Assembly: GCA_023389575.1 (NCBI GenBank)
Contig: JAEWEG010000091.1
Span: forward strand, 1-6,941
Length of the DNA: 6,941 bases
Direction of reading: 5' to 3'
Source: Chloroflexota bacterium
Lineage (GTDB): Bacteria; Chloroflexota; Chloroflexia; Thermomicrobiales; UBA6265
Both the position numbers and the translations under genes were made by a program. Shown piece after piece: positions 1 through 5,361 of this stretch (its first letter is position 1; each line of letters opens with the position of its first letter). The notes beneath the pieces are model-generated. The model was not told the origin of the DNA and searched no databases. It saw only the letters and a program-made list of their open reading frames with translations.

Positions 1-64
1 CGTCGGTGACCATCGCCACCGCTTCCCGCATGAACGATTCACTGTACCGACCGCGTCGCCCCAT
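1..64 (-). CDS. IS3-like transposase OrfA, N-terminal fragment (runs off left edge)
   Basis: Reading the minus strand from an ATG at 62-64 gives 21 residues, MGRRGRYSESFMREAVAMVTD, before the window ends. Basic residues followed by Y-S-x-x-F-x-R-E-A-V and a short hydrophobic helix resemble the start of the helix-turn-helix protein (OrfA) of IS3/IS911-type transposases, commonly of the form RYSxEFKxxAV. A strong ribosome binding site, AGGAGG on the minus strand (72-77), lies 7 nt before the ATG, so the start is well supported. The role would be binding the element ends to start transposition. Only the first tenth or so of a protein is visible, so the family call rests on a short motif and on the IS-like end just upstream. 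Another small helix-turn-helix regulator is possible. Confidence 0.6.
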   Translation of the reverse strand, partial: MGRRGRYSESFMREAVAMVTD

Positions 65-123
65 CTCGTCACCTCCTCGACCACAATTCCCCGTCTTCCA
101 CTGTCCAAGAAAACTGTGACACA
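1..123 (-). mobile_element. One end of a probable IS3-family insertion sequence
   Basis: Upstream of the transposase start, the minus strand at about 102-123 reads TGTCACAGTTTTCTTGGACA (preceded by TG), which resembles the terminal inverted repeats of IS3-family elements: a TG tip, an internal T-run and a TTGGACA-like block. It lies about 40-60 nt before the transposase ATG, the usual leader length. The outer boundary is probably near 121-123. The other end, its matching repeat and any target duplication lie outside the window, so the boundary is an estimate. Confidence 0.42.
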
Positions 124-140
124 CCAGGCAAACTCACCCC

Positions 141-172
141 TTGAAGCTGCATTAATGGATTACTGGATTAAT
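141..172 (+). promoter_or_regulatory. AT-rich candidate promoter/operator with tandem TGGATTA repeat
   Basis: A short AT-rich island sits in GC-rich DNA upstream of the sigma gene. It contains TGGATTAC (156-163) followed directly by TGGATTAA (164-171), an 8-bp-period direct repeat, between two ATTAAT hexamers (151-156 and 167-172). TTGAAG at 141-146 could serve as a -35 box, but no -10 box at ideal spacing is clear. The repeat could instead be a binding site for a regulator or for the sigma factor itself. Confidence 0.3.
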
Positions 173-302
173 GTCGTCGAAAAAACACGTCCCGGAAAAA
201 CGCCGCCCACGCCACCAGCGCGACCTTTCCGCCCTCTCTTGCGTTACCGGGAGTAGGCGCGAAGATCGAGCCAGCACCGGCACACGACGAGGATCGGCAC
301 AG

Positions 303-920
303 GTGGCTGTTTTGCGACTTCCACAATCAATGCGGGGACACGTGGACAGCGACGAACGCACCGAAGACCACGACGCGGCGGAACAGGCGTGGATCGACGC
401 CTCCCGGCACGACCCCCGCGCCTTCGCCCCGCTCTACGAGCGATACGCCCCCGCCATCTACCGCTTCTGCTACCGCAAGGTCGGCGATACCGAGCAGGCC
501 AACGACCTTACCGCCCAGGTCTTCGTCAAGGCCATCGAACGAATCCACCGCTACTCGCCACGCAAAAACGCCACCTTCCGCTCCTGGCTCTTCACCATCG
601 CCCGCAACACCATCACCGACGGCTGGCGACGCCACCGCCCCACCACCGATATCGAACCCGTGGCCGGCATCCTGGTCGACGGCGACCGCGGCCCGGAGCA
701 CCTCGCCATCGAGCGCGAAGGCAACGTCGCCGTGAACCGCCTCCTGGAGGAACTGCCGAAGAACCAGCGCGCGGTGGTCGAGCTTCGCCTGGCGGGCCTC
801 TCCACCCGGGAAATCCAGTCCACGCTCTCCATGTCCGAATCCGCCGTCAAGTCATCCCAGCATCGTGCCTATCGTCGCTTGCGCGAGCTTGTGTCGCTGG
901 CTGAAGGAGCCGCCTCGTGA
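303..920 (+). CDS. ECF-type RNA polymerase sigma factor (sigma-70 family)
   Basis: This is a 205-residue extracytoplasmic-function sigma factor that would direct RNA polymerase to stress or envelope promoters. Region 2 spans about residues 43-112 (FAPLYERYAPAIYRFCYRKV, then AQVFVKAIERIHRY and FRSWLFTIARNTITDGWRR), which binds core polymerase and the -10 element. Region 4 spans about 145-196 (LPKNQRAVVELRLAGLSTRE, then SESAVKSSQHRAYRRLREL), a helix-turn-helix for the -35 element. Regions 1 and 3 are absent, as usual for ECF factors. I chose GTG at 303 because GAGGA (289-293) lies 9 nt upstream. The ATG at 330 and the GTG at 342 are alternatives; the frame stays open back to an ATG at 171, but that extension is unlike a sigma factor and lacks a ribosome site. 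Its stop overlaps the next gene by 4 bp, which suggests coupling to its regulator. Family assignment is firm; target genes are unknown. Confidence 0.93.
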   Translation: MAVLRLPQSMRGHVDSDERTEDHDAAEQAWIDASRHDPRAFAPLYERYAPAIYRFCYRKVGDTEQANDLTAQVFVKAIERIHRYSPRKNATFRSWLFTIARNTITDGWRRHRPTTDIEPVAGILVDGDRGPEHLAIEREGNVAVNRLLEELPKNQRAVVELRLAGLSTREIQSTLSMSESAVKSSQHRAYRRLRELVSLAEGAAS

Positions 921-3115
921 GCACCAACACCCCACACGATCCCAACCACAACGATCTCCCGCCAGGCAGCGGGGCCGACGCCCGGGAATCCGGCGCCGAC
1001 GCCCTCGACGACCTGCTGAACGAGATCACCCAGGGACCCCGGCACACGACCGCCCGGCATGGCAAACGCCATCACCAGCCAAAGGGTCGTTCCCAACCGC
1101 GCGACGAGCAGGACACCCTGTCCGCGTTCGCCCGCGCATTCCACCAGCGAGTCGAGCGATCAGAGGCGGCCGATTCCGGCGGCGCGGCGCTCGACCCCAC
1201 CCTTTGGGAGCAGATCATGGCACGCACATCACCCGCCCAACCGGCCGCGGCAACCGCCGCCGGCCACTCCGGCATAAGCGGATCGATCCCTTCATCCAGA
1301 AGCCGTTCCGCCGCCTCACCCCCGCGAATCCGTCCGCCACGTCTGTACGGGCAAATGCTGGCGAACGCCACCCTCGCCCTGATCGTCGTGTTGACCGCAT
1401 TCGGCGCCTGGACGGTCTACGACAGGGTGCTCGCCCCGCCCCCTGTCACTCCCGAAAGCACCGTACCAGGCGTTGCGATGCAACCCGCCACCCCCGAAGC
1501 GACCGAATCCGACACGCAAATCGATGCTCCACCGGTGATCACGACCCCGGAGCCTGCCTTCGCCTGCGACTTCACGCGGGACATGCCGATCTTCCAGCAG
1601 GTCGACGAATCACCCATCGACGGCACGGCCCTGTTGGTCACCACCACCGGTGAACTCGTCCTCTCCTGCCCGGAAGAACCCGAACCCATCGTCCTCGCCA
1701 CCAATGTCGGCCAGGCCTCGCCCGCCCAATGGCCGGGCATCGTCTACACCGCCTCCCCTTACGACGAAGGCGAAATGCCCGATGTGGTGTACGTAAACGC
1801 CTTCATTGGCGAAACGGTTGAGGTCGGCGTCTACATGAGCGAAAGCTCCACCGGCACCAATCCCGAGGGCAGCCCCTGGCATCTCGCGCCGGCGGTCGAC
1901 GACACGAGCGCGTGGGCCATCACCGACCTTCGGACAATGGAGAACCGGCTCCTGTCCAGCTTCACCGAAGCGCCTGAGTCCTTCCCGCCAGGCACCGCAA
2001 TGATCACCTCGGCCAGCGGCGACACCGTCGTTGTGGGCATCAGGACCGAGAATGGAATCGGTGGCGAAGGCTACCTGTTCGATGCCGAGGGTCTGCCCGG
2101 AACCCTGCTCGTCATCGCCGGTTCGCTCGACAACGCACACTGGATCGACGTACCCGAAGACTTGGCGAGCACCCGGCACATGGAACTCTCGCCGGACGGC
2201 CAGTTCCTCGCGCTCAAGAGCAACGATGGGCAGGCCTCGTTCGATGGCACCATCACCTACACCATCATCCGCGTCAGCGACGGAGTCGAAGTGGCCCGGT
2301 CCGAGGGTATCGAGGACTTCAGCTCGGAGATGCGCTGGGTCCAGGATGGCGTGGCGCTCGCCTACACCAACACGAACTCGCTCATGCTGCTCACCACGGA
2401 CGGGTCCGAATCGCCCCTCACGCTGCTCGAAAGCCCGTACCCACTCTCCAATCTCTACACCACCTACGACTCTGACGTGATCCTGGCCAGGCAACAGCAA
2501 CCCGAGGAAGTCGCCACCGAAACGCCGGAACTCGTTCAGCCGCTCACCTACTCCGTCAACACCGTGACTGGCGAATCGATCGAGATCCTCGGAGCCGACG
2601 CCAGCATCAACATGTCGCCCTACGAGCAGGTCTCCAGGTTCATGGTGATGGTGGACGATTACGTGCGAGACGGCGAACCCCATACCTATCGCGTCATCGA
2701 CCCGGTCACCGGCGAACAAACTGGAGAAATCGCGGATGTCGTCTTACCCATCGGCCAGGGTGGGTATCCGAGCCTCGGACGGTTCTCGATCGCCAGCACA
2801 GCCGACGGCTCCACGGAAGTCCTCGGCTTCTCGCCAGCCACACTCTGGCTGATGACGATGGACGGCGACTCGCCGGTCGTCCGCCAGATCGCCTCACCCC
2901 CAGGCCGGGAAGACGCCACCCAGGGCATGGTGAACCTCTTCCTCTCGCCTGATGGCTGGACACTCTCGCTCACGGTTGACGGCGACGAGTCTCGCACCCG
3001 CTGGCTCCTGCCGCTCGATGCCGAACCCGATTCGTGGGTCGAGGTGCCGAGCACCGTACCTGGCAGCGATCCGGGCTACATCTTCTTCGTGAAGGGAACC
3101 GGGGCCCAGGGATAG
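917..3115 (+). CDS. Probable transmembrane anti-sigma factor with propeller-like outer domain
   Basis: This 732-residue protein starts at a GTG overlapping the sigma stop (GTGA), with AGGAG (905-909) 7 nt upstream. Residues 1-145 are hydrophilic and probably cytoplasmic. Around 66-101 there is a helical segment (DTLSAFARAFHQRVERSEAA, later LDPTLWEQIMA) that could hold the sigma factor. One membrane span lies at about 147-168 (MLANATLALIVVLTAFGAW). A Pro/Thr/Glu-rich linker (170-213) precedes a large outer region containing WD40/TolB-like blade motifs, MELSPDGQFLAL near 422 and LFLSPDGWTLSL near 674. The only two cysteines, C217 and C251, are both outside and could form a disulfide. There is no HxxxCxxC zinc anti-sigma motif. 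The anti-sigma role is inferred from coupling and topology; the outer part would sense an envelope signal. A structural membrane protein is the alternative. Confidence 0.75.
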   Translation: MSTNTPHDPNHNDLPPGSGADARESGADALDDLLNEITQGPRHTTARHGKRHHQPKGRSQPRDEQDTLSAFARAFHQRVERSEAADSGGAALDPTLWEQIMARTSPAQPAAATAAGHSGISGSIPSSRSRSAASPPRIRPPRLYGQMLANATLALIVVLTAFGAWTVYDRVLAPPPVTPESTVPGVAMQPATPEATESDTQIDAPPVITTPEPAFACDFTRDMPIFQQVDESPIDGTALLVTTTGELVLSCPEEPEPIVLATNVGQASPAQWPGIVYTASPYDEGEMPDVVYVNAFIGETVEVGVYMSESSTGTNPEGSPWHLAPAVDDTSAWAITDLRTMENRLLSSFTEAPESFPPGTAMITSASGDTVVVGIRTENGIGGEGYLFDAEGLPGTLLVIAGSLDNAHWIDVPEDLASTRHMELSPDGQFLALKSNDGQASFDGTITYTIIRVSDGVEVARSEGIEDFSSEMRWVQDGVALAYTNTNSLMLLTTDGSESPLTLLESPYPLSNLYTTYDSDVILARQQQPEEVATETPELVQPLTYSVNTVTGESIEILGADASINMSPYEQVSRFMVMVDDYVRDGEPHTYRVIDPVTGEQTGEIADVVLPIGQGGYPSLGRFSIASTADGSTEVLGFSPATLWLMTMDGDSPVVRQIASPPGREDATQGMVNLFLSPDGWTLSLTVDGDESRTRWLLPLDAEPDSWVEVPSTVPGSDPGYIFFVKGTGAQG

Positions 3116-3137
3116 CGAATGACGGTGACCGAGACAG

Positions 3138-3188
3138 GTCACAAACACCAACCGGGGCGGGTGGATCAGCTGATCCACCCGCCCAGGT
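3138..3188 (-). terminator. Palindromic repeat copy 1, probable bidirectional terminator
   Basis: A perfect 30-bp palindrome (3155-3184) with core GGATCAGCTGATCC extends by three more pairs after one mismatch (3151-3188). It lies 40 bp after the sigma operon stop and between convergent units. On the minus strand the stem is followed by GGTTGGTGTTTGTGAC (3138-3153), a moderately T-rich tail also present in copy 2. There is no long U-tract, so terminator activity is inferred from position and from compensatory changes relative to copy 2. It may instead be a mobile REP-like repeat. Confidence 0.55.
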
Positions 3189-3194
3189 ACTCCC

Positions 3195-3457
3195 TCATAC
3201 GCTCATACCGTTGCTGATATCGTACGCGATCCGGGTAGGCGGAAGCACAACGAACTGGTAGCGGTCGAGCTTGTCTCGACCCGGCATTGGCGCGAAAACG
3301 TCACGCCAGACGGACGCTTCCGGGACCACCGCTGCCTGGCGGAGATGAACTCCGCCGCTACCAGGAATGCTGCGCTTTCACACGGATGCCGGACCATACG
3401 GTCAAACCGTCGCGGGTTTGAGGAGTTCTGAGATGACGCATATGCCGGGGAACCACC
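3195..3457. other. Gene-free interval with three small hairpins and the toxin relic
   Basis: No intact gene is visible here. Three perfect short stem-loops follow each other: GGTCGAG/CTCGACC at 3263-3281 (5-nt loop), GGCGGAG/CTCCGCC at 3338-3356 (5-nt loop) and ACGGT/ACCGT at 3398-3410 (3-nt loop). Reading frames on both strands stay open for about 60 codons, but neither product resembles a family I recognise. The interval may be a decayed toxin body, a structured RNA, or simply GC-rich spacer. The VapC start relic at the 3464 end is annotated separately. Confidence 0.35.
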
Positions 3458-3464
3458 CTACCAT
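3402..3464 (-). pseudogene. Decayed VapC (PIN-domain) toxin, N-terminal relic
   Basis: An ATG at 3462-3464 overlaps the antitoxin stop by 7 nt (ATGGTAG), the usual arrangement for a toxin after its antitoxin. The frame reads MVGWFPGICVISELLKPATV and then TGA. VapC toxins typically begin MxxLLDTCVISELxKP, so the match from C9 to P17 is close and in the right place. The catalytic first aspartate has become glycine (GGC, one change from GAC), the next threonine is isoleucine (ATA, one change from ACA), and a leucine is proline (CCC, one change from CTC). The frame stops after 20 codons against about 130-140 for the family. I could not trace the rest of a PIN domain downstream. The functional toxin, a metal-dependent RNase, is therefore lost. 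Confidence 0.6.
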
Positions 3465-3697
3465 TCGAACTCACGCATCGGAGACCGGTCCCTGGTCAGA
3501 TCAAGATCGTCGATCTTGGGAATACTGAGCAAGTGCTGAATGAAGTCCGGCTTTTCCCCTGTGAGTTTCAGATAGTCATCCTTGGAAAGCACAACGACTT
3601 CCTCGTCACCCCGGGCCACGAACTGGGGACCTTCCTCCATAGCCATGGTGAAGACTTCGTCCAGCTTGCTTGTCGCTTCCTCGAGTTGCCAGACCAT
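3458..3697 (-). CDS. Type II antitoxin, Phd/YefM family
   Basis: This 79-residue protein matches the Phd/YefM fold at its N-terminus: VWQLEEATSKLDEVFTMAME followed by EGPQFVARGDEEVVVLSKDDY (1-42), the DNA-binding dimer that represses its own promoter. Residues about 48-79, ending LDLTRDRSPMREFEW, resemble the acidic/basic toxin-binding tail of antitoxins paired with VapC PIN toxins. The start is firm: AGGAGG on the minus strand (3704-3709) lies 6 nt before the ATG. Length is normal and the frame is intact. The expected toxin immediately downstream is broken, so this antitoxin is an orphan that may persist by chance, as a self-regulated repressor, or by neutralising a related toxin elsewhere. 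A palindromic site lies just upstream. Confidence 0.88.
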   Translation of the reverse strand: MVWQLEEATSKLDEVFTMAMEEGPQFVARGDEEVVVLSKDDYLKLTGEKPDFIQHLLSIPKIDDLDLTRDRSPMREFEW

Positions 3698-3714
3698 GGG
3701 CCACCTCCTGGCTG

Positions 3715-3733
3715 GATACAGTCAAAGTGTATC
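3715..3733 (-). promoter_or_regulatory. Candidate antitoxin operator (GATACA-N7-TGTATC)
   Basis: A perfect 6-bp inverted repeat, GATACA and TGTATC with a 7-nt spacer, lies 18 nt upstream of the antitoxin ATG and just before its ribosome site. Phd/YefM antitoxins are known to bind short palindromes overlapping their promoters, often with TGTA/TACA halves. Autorepression through this site is an inference. TACACT within it could be a -10 element on the minus strand, but no good -35 is apparent. Confidence 0.45.
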
Positions 3734-3791
3734 GCTCATGGTCACCAGAAGAATGCATTGACGCCTTTACCCACATGCGCGACGGCGCACT

Positions 3792-3837
3792 GTCCCAAAC
3801 GCCAACCAGGGGATGAATCAGTTGATCCATCCCCTGG
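3792..3837 (-). terminator. Palindromic repeat copy 2, probable terminator of the minus-strand operon
   Basis: Two 15-nt arms (3806-3820 and 3823-3837) form a near-perfect stem with the same core as copy 1 (ATCA, G, Y, TGATCCA). The box GTCCCAAACGCCAACC (3792-3807) matches copy 1's GTCACAAACACCAACC at 14 of 16 positions. On the minus strand the tail reads GGTTGGCGTTTGGGAC. It lies about 150 bp beyond the stop of the exported barrel protein and before the antitoxin gene, as expected for a terminator. One pair is A-C on the plus strand but U-G on the minus-strand RNA. Confidence 0.55.
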
Positions 3838-3877
3838 CCGCTTCCGTGGAGACTGCGTCAACAGGCGAACAATGTAC

Positions 3878-3942
3878 GGGCGGACCTGCCGCGATTGGGC
3901 GCGAAACAGTCCATTCGATGAGCGAGCGGCTGTCGTCCGCCC
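3878..3942. repeat. Long-range inverted repeat GGGCGGAC/GTCCGCCC with inner stem
   Basis: Arms at 3878-3885 and 3935-3942 are perfectly complementary, and an inner pair GCCGC (3888-3892) with GCGGC (3926-3930) extends the fold through a small internal loop. It begins 45 bp beyond the stop of the exported barrel gene on the minus strand. It could be a 3' untranslated structure that protects or ends that transcript. GC-rich DNA yields such pairings by chance, so support is moderate. Confidence 0.33.
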
Positions 3943-3986
3943 TTCCCGTTGGAGCAAGCCCTCACACGATCAAAATGTCAATCGGC

Positions 3987-4511
3987 TCAGTGCTCGTGGC
4001 CGTCGTGGTCATGATCGTGGTTGATATCGTGGATATCGAAGACCTTGGTCCACACGGTGCCGTCATCGTTCGAGGTCACGCTCACCGTCCCGGTCGCGCC
4101 GAGATACCGGCCAGAGCCACCGACGATCGTCGTCATCGACTCCTGTCCGGCCGGAAGCTGGACGCCCTGGATCTCCAGCGTGCTGCCATCGGCGAACACA
4201 ACCGTCTCCATGCAATGATTGGTCCAGTTCGCGTCCAGCGCCAGGCACGATCCCTGGGTCACCGCGCCGGTATCGGTCTCGTTCGCCTCGTCATACAGCG
4301 GGTCCGGACCCCACACCGTGATATCGCCCGCGCTCGGACCTTCCTCGCCCACGTCCACGATCGTCACGTTGAGCGCCCGCTCCACCAGCGTGAACATCTC
4401 GCTGGAATCGTCCTCCGCCACCGGAGTCGCTTCCTGGGCGGTGGCCTGCATCGCCCCGAACATCATCGAAACGCCGAGCAGTGCGATACCAATCTTTCCT
4501 GATGCGCGCAT
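3987..4511 (-). CDS. Sec-exported dirigent/allene-oxide-cyclase barrel-like protein with His-rich tail
   Basis: This 174-residue protein starts at the ATG at 4509-4511, chosen because AAGGGGA lies about 6 nt upstream and a clean signal peptide follows (MRASGKIGIALLGVSMMFGA, cleavage near residues 24-26). An EATPVAE linker follows. The body (about 40-160) has alternating beta-strand character and the glycine motif GGSGRYLGATGTVSV (131-145), typical of allene oxide cyclase/dirigent-like beta-barrels. C89 and C100 could form a disulfide. The last 14 residues, HDINHDHDHDGHEH, hold six histidines and could bind Zn, Ni or Cu; this is unusual and inferred from composition only. No catalytic residues are evident. 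It lies 52 bp downstream of the Tat-exported gene on the same strand, with no hairpin between, so co-transcription is likely. An earlier in-frame ATG at 4547 lacks these signals. Confidence 0.7.
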   Translation of the reverse strand: MRASGKIGIALLGVSMMFGAMQATAQEATPVAEDDSSEMFTLVERALNVTIVDVGEEGPSAGDITVWGPDPLYDEANETDTGAVTQGSCLALDANWTNHCMETVVFADGSTLEIQGVQLPAGQESMTTIVGGSGRYLGATGTVSVTSNDDGTVWTKVFDIHDINHDHDHDGHEH

Positions 4512-4563
4512 GTTGGTTCCCCTTGTCTTGAGTAAACGTTCCGTCATTTCGTGTGTAAAAGCA

Positions 4564-5361
4564 TCAACCCCGCAGGATCGGCAAATCCGCCAGCACCACC
4601 GTCGCGTTGATCACCAGCGGGTTGCCATCGGTGTACTCGGTCAAATACTCGGCCGCCCAGTCCGCCGCCGCGGCGGTCGATTCCGTCGCCGACTCCTCGG
4701 AGGCGAACAGGCTCACCGCCGTGAATCCACCTTCCGAGGGGAACCACAGGTACCCCTGGAAGCCCGGCAAACCCTGCACGATCGGCAGGAAATCCGACTT
4801 CGCCAGCGCCGCGAAATCGTGTGGATCGGTGCCTGGCTTGCTGGTATGAATCCGCACCGCCACGTATCCGCCTGGAACCTCGCCATCCACCACCGGGGTG
4901 GCGCCGCTGGCCACGGGCGCGCCCGCGATCAGCACGTCGCCCTCGGCCGACACCGGTGTCTCCACCGCGAACTTCGGGTCCAGCCCACCAACGAACGCCT
5001 GCGCGGCCTCGTTGAACCCCACGATCTGGTCGGCCTCTTCCACCGCCACCACCGAGAGACTCTGACCGCCCTCGTCGATCACGTCACCCAGCAGGTACCC
5101 CGCATAGCCCGGAAGCGCCTGCACGGTGGGCAGGAAATCGGTCCGGACGATCTCGTTGACCTCCGCGCGCAGATCGGCATCCGCCAGTTCCCGCACCCGC
5201 AGGCTGGCATAGCCAACCGGAACCACATCGGCCACCGGCGTGGCCTCGGCGCCTGGCGTTCCATCCTGCGCCAAGGCTCCGGCGAACCGCCCAACCGCGA
5301 AGCCGCCCACCCCAACCATGGCGGCTGCCTGCGTTATTTGCCTTCGCGAAACCGTCCCCAT
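4564..5361 (-). CDS. Tat-exported protein with two tandem dimeric alpha+beta barrel-like repeats
   Basis: The 265-residue product starts at the ATG at 5359-5361, with GGAGG 8 nt upstream; an earlier in-frame ATG at 5451 would bury the signal. A twin-arginine motif, SRRQIT (5-10), precedes the hydrophobic stretch AAAMVGVGGFAVG and ends near ALAQ, so the folded protein would be exported by Tat. After a GTPGAEATPVADV linker come two homologous units at about 50-146 and 165-257. Each has a strand (GYASLRVRE, GYVAVRIHT), a helix and then DFLPTVQALPGYAGYL (75-90) or DFLPIVQGLPGFQGYL (190-205), followed by a strand. This resembles antibiotic-biosynthesis-monooxygenase-type ferredoxin-like folds, which normally dimerise; here a covalent pseudo-dimer is possible. 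The mature part has no cysteine and no clear cofactor site. Substrate and activity are unknown. Confidence 0.72.
   Translation of the reverse strand: MGTVSRRQITQAAAMVGVGGFAVGRFAGALAQDGTPGAEATPVADVVPVGYASLRVRELADADLRAEVNEIVRTDFLPTVQALPGYAGYLLGDVIDEGGQSLSVVAVEEADQIVGFNEAAQAFVGGLDPKFAVETPVSAEGDVLIAGAPVASGATPVVDGEVPGGYVAVRIHTSKPGTDPHDFAALAKSDFLPIVQGLPGFQGYLWFPSEGGFTAVSLFASEESATESTAAAADWAAEYLTEYTDGNPLVINATVVLADLPILRG

Noticed and set aside
171..302. N-terminal extension of the sigma factor from the ATG at 171
   Set aside because: No ribosome site, composition unlike a sigma factor, and it would cover the candidate promoter. The GTG at 303 has a well spaced GAGGA.
865..1653. Plus-strand frame of 262 codons overlapping the sigma and anti-sigma genes
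   Set aside because: Arg/Pro/His-rich product typical of an off-frame reading of GC-rich DNA, without a ribosome site.
1610..2719. Long open frame on the minus strand (369 codons) opposite the membrane protein gene
   Set aside because: It is antisense to a clear gene with a membrane span and linker; the product is rich in Gly, Val, Asp and Arg and resembles no family. High GC creates such mirror frames.
3195..3330. Possible CcdB-like toxin in VFAPMPGRDKLDRYQFVV
   Set aside because: A few residues fit the CcdB N-terminal pattern, but the frame is short, has no supported start and sits beside a Phd-type rather than CcdA-type antitoxin.
2894..3830. Two minus-strand and one plus-strand frames starting MDQLIHP or MNQLIHP
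   Set aside because: The common start comes from the two palindromic repeats, not from homologous proteins; the sequences diverge immediately after.
3284..3910. Similar strings around ATTGGCGCGAAAAC (3286) and ATTGGGCGCGAAAC (3894)
   Set aside because: The match is short, needs gaps and the flanks do not align; probably chance.
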